64,000 nucleotides of DNA from Ferrigenium kumadai (GTDB lineage: Bacteria > Pseudomonadota > Gammaproteobacteria > Burkholderiales > Gallionellaceae). The stretch is taken from positions 2,480,001-2,544,000 of the forward strand of contig NZ_AP019536.1 in assembly GCF_018324385.1 (NCBI RefSeq), in the 5' to 3' direction. The translations under genes and the position numbers were made by a program. Position 1 is the stretch's first letter; each line of letters starts with the position of its first letter. Shown here piece after piece: positions 56,705 to 64,000 of this stretch. The notes under the pieces were generated by a model. That model saw nothing but the letters and a program-made list of their open reading frames with translations. It was not told the DNA's origin and made no database searches.

Positions 56705-57441
56705 TGCATCTGCCCCAAATCGAATTCGGCAGCGGGAATCTTGCGTACCTTTACCGTGCCGAAATCCATCGTCGTTTCGGCATCGATCAACGCGTCGCGG
56801 ATGGTCATGCGGCTAACAAAGGGGATGCGCTTCCCTTCGTATTCGATGGTATTGCCGTAATCGAAACGCGCGGTCTTCAGCAGCTTTCCGGATAGCGAAT
56901 AGAACTCGGCCTTGACGCCGACCTCGCGCCTGGCCGACACCCAGTAGCGCACGCGGTCGTAGGTGGCGCGCTTGTGTTTCGCCGTGAGTTCCAGAACGTG
57001 GCATGCTTCGCCGTCCACTGTCTCCTCCCCTGCCAGTTGCGCCTCGTAATCGCCCGCGTAATTGGTGGCGGCGATATCGCCGTTGGAAGCCTGTCCGCTC
57101 ATGCGCTTGCGCGGCGAGATGGGAATGGGCTTGGACAGGCCGGGACGGGTCAGCCACATGTTGCGCCCGACCTGCAACAGCTTCGAGCCCTTGAAGCGCA
57201 CCGGCTCCAGCGTCTCGGCCACGCTGGCATCGTCCACCGCGCGCACTTCCAGGCGCTGCTCGTCGGACACCTTGGCACCGTCACGCGACACCAGCCTGAT
57301 TTCCCAGACGATGCCCGGCAAGCCGCCCCCGCGCGCGCGGTCGGCGTGCTGCAGCAGGGATTGCGCGTCCGGCGCGGCGAAAGCGGAAAGGCTGACGCTG
57401 AACAGCAGCACCGCGAGCAGGTTTCTCAGAATAGATTTCAT
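56701..57441 (-). CDS. LolA-like outer-membrane lipoprotein-sorting-type periplasmic protein
   Basis: This 246-residue protein has a signal peptide ending SLSAFAAPD. The mature domain contains VWEIRLVSRDGAKVSDEQRLEVRA, RNMWLTRPGLSKPIPISPRKRMSGQASNGDI and VDGEACHVLELTAKHKRATYDRVRYWVSARR. These are the pattern of the LolA/LolB-like (DUF4292/TP_0789-type) fold that shields lipid chains. It probably carries a lipid or lipoprotein from the ABC transporter to the outer membrane. Its start is supported by GGAATCCCA before the ATG at 57441. Confidence 0.8.
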   Translation of the reverse strand: MKSILRNLLAVLLFSVSLSAFAAPDAQSLLQHADRARGGGLPGIVWEIRLVSRDGAKVSDEQRLEVRAVDDASVAETLEPVRFKGSKLLQVGRNMWLTRPGLSKPIPISPRKRMSGQASNGDIAATNYAGDYEAQLAGEETVDGEACHVLELTAKHKRATYDRVRYWVSARREVGVKAEFYSLSGKLLKTARFDYGNTIEYEGKRIPFVSRMTIRDALIDAETTMDFGTVKVRKIPAAEFDLGQMQ

Positions 57442-57451
57442 TGGGATTCCT

Positions 57452-58714
57452 TCATACATGTCCCAGCGCATCGATGATTGCCTGCCTGGCCGCACGTCTG
57501 GCGGGCAGATAAGCTGCCAGCGTTCCTACCGTGCCCATCAGGGCAAAGGTGAACAGCACCCGTCCGTAGTCCATGTCCACCAGCAAGGGAACCGGGCTGG
57601 CGCTATTGGGCGGCACATAGGAAATATTGGCGACATTGATGCCCCAGCGCACGCCCAGCGTGATGAGCAACCCGACGGTGCAGCCGATCAGCGTGAGCAG
57701 CATCGATTCGGTGGTGAACAGGCGCACCACGCCGCTGCGCTTCAGGCCGATGGCGCGCAGGGTTCCGATCTCTCGGGTTCGCTCGACCACGGTCATGCCC
57801 ATCGAGTTCGCCACGCTCATTACCACCACGGTCAACACGATGGAAAAGATGAAACCGAAGATCATGTCGAACATCCCGTGTACCTGGTTGTAGAAATCCG
57901 AAAGCTCCTGCCAGGTCATGATCTCGACATCGAATCCGGCAGCGTGCAGTTTTTCGCTCAGACGGGTGCGCATCGCTTCGGTCTGCGCCATATCATCGAG
58001 CAGGATGGTCAGTCGATCCGCACGCCCTTCGGCATCCAGCAGCGATTGCGCCAACGCCAGCGACACGAAGGCGAATTTGTCGTTGCTGCCCGCATTGCCG
58101 GTATTGAAGGTATGCCCCACGGTAACGTCGAGCGCGTTGGCCTGCCCGGTCAGGGTATTCACCAGCACCTGCGCCTGTTCACCGCCGGAGAGATGCAGCA
58201 TCTCGACCAGCCCTTCGCTCAGCGCCACCACTTCGGAATGCGCTGGATCGAGCTTCTTCTTGAAGTTGTCGTACAAACCGCTCTTCTTTTCGCGCTCGGT
58301 CAACACGTCCTTCTGCAGGTATTCCATCGCGGACGGGGCTATGCCTTCAGCGATGAAGATGGTGCTGGCGCGCCCGTTGCTAACCAGGCCGCTCAGCGCC
58401 AGTCGCGGCGCAACCAACACCACATGCGGTTCGTCCTTCAGCAGTCTGGTGATGGTCGCCACCTCATTCGCGGTGAGCAGGTAACGCTCGGGGTCGAGCT
58501 TGCCTTCCTTGCGCATGCCGCGCTTGTTCAGGGTCAGGTGCCCCAGCATCTCGCTGTGTACGGCTCCGCGCGCCATCCCGTCGTAGACGTTGTGTGTGTA
58601 ACCGGCGAACAACGCGATGGCGGAAAAACCGAAGGCGATGGCCAACAGCGTCACCAGGGAACGGCGGCGGTTGCGCAGAAGTCCGCGCAGGGCAAGTTTG
58701 AACAGGTTCCTCAT
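57452..58714 (-). CDS. FtsX/MacB/LolCE-type ABC transporter permease
   Basis: This 420-residue protein begins RNLFKLALRGLLRNRRRSLVTLLAIAFGFSAI, the first helix of the FtsX family. A periplasmic domain of about 230 residues follows, then three C-terminal helices with VVMSVANSMGMTVVERTREIGTLRAIGLKRSGVVRLF. This is the topology of LolC/LolE and MacB, which work mechanically rather than by making a pore. Its start overlaps the ATPase gene by 4 bases. One permease suggests a homodimer. Confidence 0.93.
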   Translation of the reverse strand: MRNLFKLALRGLLRNRRRSLVTLLAIAFGFSAIALFAGYTHNVYDGMARGAVHSEMLGHLTLNKRGMRKEGKLDPERYLLTANEVATITRLLKDEPHVVLVAPRLALSGLVSNGRASTIFIAEGIAPSAMEYLQKDVLTEREKKSGLYDNFKKKLDPAHSEVVALSEGLVEMLHLSGGEQAQVLVNTLTGQANALDVTVGHTFNTGNAGSNDKFAFVSLALAQSLLDAEGRADRLTILLDDMAQTEAMRTRLSEKLHAAGFDVEIMTWQELSDFYNQVHGMFDMIFGFIFSIVLTVVVMSVANSMGMTVVERTREIGTLRAIGLKRSGVVRLFTTESMLLTLIGCTVGLLITLGVRWGINVANISYVPPNSASPVPLLVDMDYGRVLFTFALMGTVGTLAAYLPARRAARQAIIDALGHV

Positions 58715-59412
58715 ACCGTCACCTCATCGCTCACGATGTTGCCGTCGCGCAGCAGGATCTTCCGGTCCACATGATCAAGGAGGCGCTGGTCGTGTGTGGT
58801 AAAAACGAAAGTCACCTTGCGTGCGCGATTCATCTCGCGCATCAGGTCCACCACCATGCGGCTGTTTTCGGAGTCCAGGTTCGCCGTCGGTTCGTCGGCG
58901 ATGACCAGCTTGGGTTCGACTACCAGCGCCCGTGCGATAGCGACACGCTGGCGCTGGCCGCCGGAAAGTTTGTCGGGCAACGACTTCATGAATCTCTCCA
59001 GTCCCACATCCACCAGAGCCGCTGACGCGCGATTACGCGCTTCATGTTCGGCCACTCCCTGTATCTGCAAGGGCAGCATCACGTTCTCCAGCGCGGAAAG
59101 CACCGGCACGAGATTGAAGTTCTGGAACACGAAGCCGATCTTCTGTCCGCGGAAATCGGTGAGCTCGTCGTCCGCCAAGCCGCACGTGTCCTGCTCGTCG
59201 AAATGCACCTCGCCCTCGGTCGGCGAGTCGATCAGGCCGATGATGTTCATCAAGGTGGATTTGCCGCTGCCGGACGGCCCCCACACCGCAAGGAACTCGC
59301 CCGCATGGATGTCCAGCGAGATGCCGTGCAACGCATCGATGGTGGTCTCGCCCAGCAGGAAGCGGCGGCGGATGTTGCGCAATCTGAGTATGGGAGGATG
59401 GCTTTCGATCAT
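58711..59412 (-). CDS. LolD/MacB-type ABC transporter ATPase
   Basis: This 233-residue ATPase shows Walker A GPSGSGKST, Q-loop GFVFQNFNLVPVLSALENV, the signature LSGGQRQRVAIARAL and Walker B LVIADEPTANLD. The family matches LolD/MacB. It powers the FtsX-type permease encoded directly downstream. It begins 7 bases after the DUF2141 gene. Confidence 0.95.
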   Translation of the reverse strand: MIESHPPILRLRNIRRRFLLGETTIDALHGISLDIHAGEFLAVWGPSGSGKSTLMNIIGLIDSPTEGEVHFDEQDTCGLADDELTDFRGQKIGFVFQNFNLVPVLSALENVMLPLQIQGVAEHEARNRASAALVDVGLERFMKSLPDKLSGGQRQRVAIARALVVEPKLVIADEPTANLDSENSRMVVDLMREMNRARKVTFVFTTHDQRLLDHVDRKILLRDGNIVSDEVTV

Positions 59413-59419
59413 ATCGGCC

Positions 59420-59839
59420 TCACTTCAAATGAATGGATTGCGCAACCGTGCCATCGCCCAGCTCGAATGCAGCCTCGGCAAAACCGGGCGGCCCGAACCG
59501 GCCGCGCGCATTGTTGGAAAAACCGTAGATTTCGGTAGGCACGCCCAGGAAGTTCCTGTCCAGCCTGCCGTTCCGGTTGTTGTCGGCATAGACTGCCACG
59601 GCATATCTCCCCGACGGCAGATCGGGCAACAATACGATCAGCCGGTCGCTCGAGGCCTCGCTTGCCGTGCCACGATAAAACTTCTCGCCGCGGGGAAATT
59701 GTTCCGGCGCATTGGCGGAATAGACCGCTACCCGTATCTGGCTGCCGGCCAGCCCCTGGCCATAAAGCTCCAGTTTGAGTTCTCCTGCCTGGGTATAGGT
59801 CGCAATCAGTAACATGGCAAGGATAGCCAGCCGCTTCAT
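59420..59839 (-). CDS. DUF2141-family secreted protein, first gene of the envelope operon
   Basis: This 139-residue protein has a signal peptide (MKRLAILAMLLIATYTQA). The mature sequence, LKLELYGQGLAGSQIRVAVYSA then DLPSGRYAVAVYADNNRNGRLDRNFLGVPTEIYGFSNNARG, is the DUF2141 pattern of an all-beta domain. The D-x-N-x-N-G-x-L-D stretch resembles a calcium loop. The ATG at 39 of the 598xx block (59839) has GGAG upstream. No function is known. Its place at the head of a lipid-export-like operon suggests a periplasmic role. Confidence 0.85.
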   Translation of the reverse strand: MKRLAILAMLLIATYTQAGELKLELYGQGLAGSQIRVAVYSANAPEQFPRGEKFYRGTASEASSDRLIVLLPDLPSGRYAVAVYADNNRNGRLDRNFLGVPTEIYGFSNNARGRFGPPGFAEAAFELGDGTVAQSIHLK

Positions 59840-59909
59840 GGGTTCTCCAGTGGTTATCGGATAGCTCACACTCTAGGCGTCCCCATCCTTCAACGGGAGA
59901 ATAATGCGA

Positions 59910-59938
59910 CGAACCGCATGAAACAGGGAGCGAACCGC
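59910..59938 (-). promoter_or_regulatory. Two AlgR/LytTR-like boxes, 21 bp apart
   Basis: The minus strand carries GCGGTTCG at 59938-59931 and again at 59917-59910, the second continuing as GCGGTTCGTC. This closely resembles the AlgR site CCGTTCGTC. The 21-base period equals two helical turns, as expected for a LytTR dimer. The boxes lie 71-99 bases before the DUF2141 ATG. A CATTAT -10-like hexamer follows the proximal box. The LytTR regulator encoded at the end of this operon is the likely binder. Confidence 0.6.
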
Positions 59939-60041
59939 TTGTGACACCGGAATATTCGCAGACCCCACTACGGCTTTCTGCGTATTTTCCCGGACATCGA
60001 TTCCATTTAAGGTGGAGCCGAAACAACCTCCAGCCACCGCC

Positions 60042-60386
60042 ATGAAACTGCACATCAAGCGCGCCTACGACGCGCCCGAAAAAGCCGACGGCACCCGGAT
60101 TCTCGTGGACCGCCTGTGGCCGCGCGGCCTGGGCCGGGACAAGGCAGCCATAGATCTCTGGCTCAAGGACGTCGCGCCCTCAACCGAACTGCGGCAGTGG
60201 TACGCGCACGAGCCCGAGCGGTGGCCGGAATTCCGGCGCCGTTACTTCGCGGAACTCGACCGGCACCCGGAGGTTGTCGCCGAACTGCGGGCCGCTCTCG
60301 GCAAGGGAAGCGCTACGCTCCTTTATGCGGCCAAAGATACCGAGCACAGCAACGCGCAGGCCCTGCTGGAGTATCTCCAGCCCTGA
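60042..60386 (+). CDS. DUF488-family protein
   Basis: This 114-residue protein contains IKRAYDAPEKADGTRILVDRLWPRGL, DLWLKDVAPSTELRQWYAHEPERWPEFRRRY and TLLYAAKDTEHSNAQALLEYL, the classic short DUF488 (YeaO-like) form. The biochemical role is not established. The ATG at 60042 matches the family start. It is divergent from the envelope operon, with 202 bases between them that hold the LytTR boxes. Confidence 0.88.
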   Translation: MKLHIKRAYDAPEKADGTRILVDRLWPRGLGRDKAAIDLWLKDVAPSTELRQWYAHEPERWPEFRRRYFAELDRHPEVVAELRAALGKGSATLLYAAKDTEHSNAQALLEYLQP

Positions 60387-60527
60387 CGTTCCACGGAAAA
60401 ATACGCAATTACACGAATATCTTTCTGGATAGAAACTTTCTATGATCGGGACTGCGCTAATTGCCGCCTATAGGCCGACACAGCATTCACATACGGAACC
60501 AACGAAGTTCATACAGGAGGTGTCATC

Positions 60528-60980
60528 ATGAAAAAATTTCTGACCATGCTTTTCATCGCGATCCTGGCAGTAACCATGTCTGCCTGCCAGACTAAGGAGC
60601 AGGGCGGCGCCGTCGTAGGCGGCGTTTTGGGCGGGGTGCTGGGGAACCAGGTTGGACAAGGATCAGGACGAACCGCCGCCATCATCGCCGGAACGCTGCT
60701 CGGAGCCTACGTGGGTAGCGAGATGGGGCGTTATATGGACGAGAACGATAATCGCAAGGCCGAGTCCGCGCTGGAATACAACCGCGACCATCAGTCCAGC
60801 ACCTGGCATAACCCGAACACGGGTGCCGATGTTTCCGCAACGCCGACCAGTACCTACCAATCCGCCAGCGGCGAAAACTGTCGCGAGTACCAGACCACCG
60901 TCACGGTCAACGGCAAGAAGGAAAAGGCTTATGGAACCGCCTGCCGCCAGCCGAACGGCTCATGGAAGGTGATCAACTAA
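60528..60980 (+). CDS. Glycine-zipper outer-membrane lipoprotein (17 kDa surface antigen/SlyB-like)
   Basis: This 150-residue protein has a lipobox TMSACQTKEQ and two glycine-zipper helices (GGAVVGGVLGGVLGNQVGQ and TAAIIAGTLLGAYVGSEMGRYMD). A C-terminal domain follows with NCREYQTTVTVNGKKEKAYGTACRQPNGSWKV, as in the Rickettsia 17 kDa antigen family. The ribosome site AGGAGGT is nearly ideal, so expression may be high. The protein should sit in the outer membrane facing the periplasm. Confidence 0.9.
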   Translation: MKKFLTMLFIAILAVTMSACQTKEQGGAVVGGVLGGVLGNQVGQGSGRTAAIIAGTLLGAYVGSEMGRYMDENDNRKAESALEYNRDHQSSTWHNPNTGADVSATPTSTYQSASGENCREYQTTVTVNGKKEKAYGTACRQPNGSWKVIN

Positions 60981-61011
60981 GCTCTACCAGGCCCATTTGA
61001 GGCGCAAACCG

Positions 61012-61036
61012 GGGGGGGCCGCGAGGCTCCCCCTAG
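61012..61036 (+). terminator. Terminator-like hairpin after the glycine-zipper gene
   Basis: GGGGGGGCC (61012-61020), tetraloop GCGA, GGCTCCCCC (61025-61033) form a 9-bp stem with one G-U pair. The T-rich part begins a few bases later (CATTTTC). It touches the stop codon of the convergent rsmI gene. Confidence 0.6.
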
Positions 61037-61908
61037 TCATTTTCTTCGGTTGTTTTTTTCATTTGCAGCGCGAGCTGATACAGCTCGCTGCGGTTGGCAC
61101 CGGTGATCTTAGCGGCCAGCTGAGCCGCCTGCTTGAGCGGCAACTCTTCGAGCAGCAGCGACAGCGTGGTGCGGCTTTCGGCCGACAAGCCCTCCTGCGG
61201 CACGGCACCCGAGACCAGCAGCACGAACTCGCCGCGCTGGTTGTTCGGGTCGCGGTTCAGCCAGTCCAGCGCCGCGCCCAATGCACAACGATGGATGCTC
61301 TCGAACAGCTTGGTAACCTCGCGCGCAAAGACGATCTCGCGCTCCGCGCCAAACACGGCTTGCAGGTCGGCCACGCATTCGAGAATGCGGTGTGGAGCTT
61401 CGTAGAACACCAATGTGTAGGGATGCTCTGCCAAAGGTTGCAGCGCGCTGCGGCGCGCGGCTGCCTTGTTGGGCAGGAAGCCGTAGAACAGGAAATGCGG
61501 GCTGTTCAGGCCGGAGGCCGACAGCGCCGAGACCGCCGCACTCGCGCCGGGAATGGGAACGACTCGCAGCCCCGCCTCCAGCACGGCCTGCACCAGCAAC
61601 GCGCCGGGATCGCTGACCGCGGGCGTGCCCGCATCGCTGACGAAGGCCACGCTCTGCCCGGATTGCAACAGCGCGACGATCTTTTCAGCCGCGCCGCGCT
61701 CGTTGTGCTGGTGCACCGCCATCAGCCGGTTCGCGCTGATGCCGTGGTGAGACAGCAGGTGCGCGGTGTTGCGCGTGTCCTCCGCCGCGATCACGTCCGC
61801 CGCGCCCAGCACCTCCAGCGCGCGCAAGGTGATGTCGCGCAAATTCCCAATCGGGGTGGCAACTACATATAATGCGGCTTCCAATTTTTGTGGATGTGAA
61901 TGATGCAA
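61033..61908 (-). CDS. rsmI: 16S rRNA (cytidine1402-2'-O)-methyltransferase
   Basis: This 291-residue tetrapyrrole-methylase-fold enzyme shows LYVVATPIGNLRDITLRALEVL, AAEDTRNTAHLLSHHGI, FVSDAGTPAVSDPGALLV and VVPIPGASAAVSALSASGL. Together they are the RsmI signature, and VFYEAPHRILECV follows. It methylates the 2'-O of C1402 in 16S rRNA. No ATG is found near the N-terminus: TTG at 61908 or at 61884 must be used. The 5' end overlaps that of the divergent LpoA-like gene if 61908 is correct. Confidence 0.94.
   Translation of the reverse strand: MHHSHPQKLEAALYVVATPIGNLRDITLRALEVLGAADVIAAEDTRNTAHLLSHHGISANRLMAVHQHNERGAAEKIVALLQSGQSVAFVSDAGTPAVSDPGALLVQAVLEAGLRVVPIPGASAAVSALSASGLNSPHFLFYGFLPNKAAARRSALQPLAEHPYTLVFYEAPHRILECVADLQAVFGAEREIVFAREVTKLFESIHRCALGAALDWLNRDPNNQRGEFVLLVSGAVPQEGLSAESRTTLSLLLEELPLKQAAQLAAKITGANRSELYQLALQMKKTTEEND
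61868..61873 (+). promoter_or_regulatory. Candidate -10 element for the lpoA-like gene, inside rsmI
   Basis: TATAAT lies 26 bases before the ATG at 61900, within the first codons of the divergent rsmI gene. No clear -35 partner was seen. Confidence 0.4.
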
Positions 61909-63036
61909 CGCGTATTCCTCTGGTTTTCGGCTTTGCTCGCACTATACGTGAGCGGTTTTGCTTGCGCCACCGAGCCGCCACTGCCGCCAGGAGACGAAAA
62001 ACCCGCACCGCACATCGCACTGTTGCTGCCGCTGAAGTCCGCCACTTTCGGCCCCGCCGCCGATGCGGTGCAGCAGGGCTTCCTCGCCGCGGCAGGCGTG
62101 GAGATCACCAATCCGCAGAGTCTGCCCGTGCGCGTGTATGGCTGTTTCGACGAGGGCAACGACATCGTGACGATGTACCGCCGCGCCATCGCCAACGGCG
62201 CGCGAGCCGTGGTCGGGCCGCTGACACGCAAGGGCGTCAACACGCTGGCCGCAGAAAAAGACCTTATCGTCCCGACGCTGGCGCTGAACGTGGCCGATCA
62301 GGCTGCCGCGCCGCAACTGTATTTCTTCGGCATGGCGGTGGAAGCGGAAGCTCGAGAGATCGCGAATCTGGCCAAGCGCCAGAACCTGCACCAGGTCATC
62401 GTCATCACCACCCACACGCAACTGGCCAAGCGCTTGCAGTTCGCCTTCGAAGAGAAGTGGGTCACGGACGGTGGCGCGATCCTGCGCGAGATCGAATTCA
62501 ACAGCGACCCGGTGGTGTTCGCCGATGTCGCCGTCAAGCCGGACACCCTGGTGTTCCTCGCCGCCGATGCGGCAACGGCACGGCAGATCCGCCCTTACCT
62601 CCCGAACAGGCTGCCCATCTACGCCACCTCGCAGATCTTCGTCGGCAACACCGAGACGCTCATCAATTACGATCTGGACGGCATCCGCTTCGTCGACATG
62701 CCCTGGCTGCTGGAACCAGACCATGCGGCGGTGATGAGCTATCCGCGCGCCGCCCCCCCGCTGCCCGCTGACCATGAGCGCTTCTACGCGCTGGGCATCG
62801 ACGCCTTCCGCCTGGTCCAGTTGCTGATTGCCAAAAAAGCCGAGATTTCCATGCCGCTGGACGGGGTGAGCGGGCATATCGATCTCGATGGCCACACCTT
62901 CCTGCGCACGGCGATCCCCGCGGTGTTCGTGCAAGGGCATGCGCAGCTTCCCGACGCACCGGTCGTCCCCATTGCGCCGATGTTCCCCGGCCTGGTACCG
63001 ACTTCGGCCGTTCCCGAGGCTGCTCCCCCGCAATGA
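61900..63036 (+). CDS. LpoA/LppC-family penicillin-binding-protein activator
   Basis: This 378-residue protein has a signal peptide (FLWFSALLALYVSGFACA). The periplasmic-binding-protein fold of the LpoA C-terminal domain follows: PHIALLLPLKSATFGPAADAVQQGFLAA, AVVGPLTRKGVNTLA, TLVFLAADAATARQIRPYL and YALGIDAFRLVQLL. E. coli LpoA has an additional N-terminal TPR domain that is missing here. The Cys in GFAC lacks a normal lipobox residue at -3, so lipidation is uncertain. The rsmI-lpoA-yraN order matches E. coli. It overlaps yraN by 4 bases. Confidence 0.85.
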   Translation: MMQRVFLWFSALLALYVSGFACATEPPLPPGDEKPAPHIALLLPLKSATFGPAADAVQQGFLAAAGVEITNPQSLPVRVYGCFDEGNDIVTMYRRAIANGARAVVGPLTRKGVNTLAAEKDLIVPTLALNVADQAAAPQLYFFGMAVEAEAREIANLAKRQNLHQVIVITTHTQLAKRLQFAFEEKWVTDGGAILREIEFNSDPVVFADVAVKPDTLVFLAADAATARQIRPYLPNRLPIYATSQIFVGNTETLINYDLDGIRFVDMPWLLEPDHAAVMSYPRAAPPLPADHERFYALGIDAFRLVQLLIAKKAEISMPLDGVSGHIDLDGHTFLRTAIPAVFVQGHAQLPDAPVVPIAPMFPGLVPTSAVPEAAPPQ

Positions 63037-63374
63037 ACGACGGCGCGCTGGCCGAACAATGGGCGGCGCAATACCTGCAGCGGCAGGGGCTCAAGCCGGT
63101 CGAGAGCAACTACCGCAGCCGCTTCGGCGAGATCGACCTGATCATGCGGGACGGCGCGACGCTGGTGTTCGTCGAGGTGCGCCTGCGGCGCAACGGCGAT
63201 TTCGGCGGCGCGGCGGCCAGCATCGATGCGCACAAGCAGCAGCGTCTCATCCGCACCGCGCAGCAATATCTCGCAAGCCTCCCCCGACTTCCGCCGTGCC
63301 GCTTCGATGCCCTGCTGATGGATGATGCGCAGGGACGCAACGCGCAGTGGCTCCGAAATGCGTTCGAAACCTGA
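63033..63374 (+). CDS. yraN: YraN/UPF0102-family nuclease-fold protein
   Basis: This 113-residue protein contains GALAEQWAAQYLQRQGLKPVESNYRSRFGEIDLIMRDGATLVFVEVRLR, the UPF0102 pattern with the restriction-endonuclease-like E...D...E-x-R core. Arg replaces the more usual Lys in VEVK. The function is unestablished in most species. Its ATG overlaps the lpoA-like stop (ATGA). Confidence 0.92.
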   Translation: MNDGALAEQWAAQYLQRQGLKPVESNYRSRFGEIDLIMRDGATLVFVEVRLRRNGDFGGAAASIDAHKQQRLIRTAQQYLASLPRLPPCRFDALLMDDAQGRNAQWLRNAFET

Positions 63375-63413
63375 TTGGGTTAATATTCGCGCTCATTACA
63401 AATTGCGGGCGTC

Positions 63414-64000
<587 letters not shown>

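Overview
The window reads as chromosomal DNA of a Gram-negative betaproteobacterium of moderately high GC. The supporting signs are a lipopolysaccharide core (waaC, waaA), RND and TolC-type export, an rsmI/lpoA/yraN/SIS-domain block, a dihaem cytochrome c peroxidase, an OprC/NosA-like TonB receptor and a linked polyphosphate module. A Nitrosomonadales/Gallionellaceae-like host is my inference from the overall protein repertoire and has not been tested by search.

Region 1 (1-20047, all minus strand) is a tightly packed surface-glycan locus that looks like one transcription unit reading from pseB at 20047 down past base 1. It starts with pseB and pseC. An unusual five-gene block follows: aldo/keto reductase, Gfo/Idh/MocA oxidoreductase, SpsF-like cytidylyltransferase, glutamate-1-semialdehyde-aminomutase-like enzyme and nitrilase. 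Then come pseG, pseH and pseI. The rest supplies a GT-B-like enzyme, a Wzy/ligase-like protein, a methyltransferase, a Wzx-like flippase, two family 2 glycosyltransferases, the CDP-glucose pair rfbF/rfbG and a large membrane protein beside a GtrB-like transferase. Together they should make and assemble a glycan containing a pseudaminic-acid-type nonulosonic acid. No canonical PseF is present in the window.

Region 2 (20048-33120) holds a 417-base intergenic stretch, waaC-waaA on the plus strand, the dTDP-rhamnose operon rfbBADC on the minus strand, a TolC-family protein and a degenerate PCMT-family methyltransferase. After these come thiC under a TPP riboswitch, a YkgJ-type protein, a TviB/WbpO-like UDP-HexNAc dehydrogenase, a DUF1289 protein and uppP, ending in a clear terminator.

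Region 3 (33133-46639) has a copper-receptor-like TonB protein, yggX-ppk1, a lysine/alanine-rich protein, sixA and polyphosphate:AMP phosphotransferase. It continues with a cytochrome c peroxidase, an HDOD protein, a leucine-rich-repeat protein kinase, a DUF2288 protein, a REP/BIME-like repeat, a gamma-carbonic anhydrase, a CheX-like protein and pyrC.

Region 4 (46710-59839, minus strand) contains a lipoprotein and an RND efflux operon with its TetR gene as the last cistron and a palindromic operator upstream. Upstream of that lies a seven-gene envelope operon: DUF2141, ABC ATPase, FtsX-type permease, LolA-like periplasmic protein, outer-membrane barrel, LytS-type kinase and LytTR regulator. 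Two AlgR-like boxes 21 bp apart precede its first gene.

Region 5 (60042-64000) has a DUF488 protein, a glycine-zipper lipoprotein, rsmI, an LpoA-like protein, yraN and a partial SIS-domain gene. The start codon of the last lies inside a long inverted repeat.

The strongest candidates for something undescribed are the modified pse cassette and the seven-gene LytTR-linked envelope operon.
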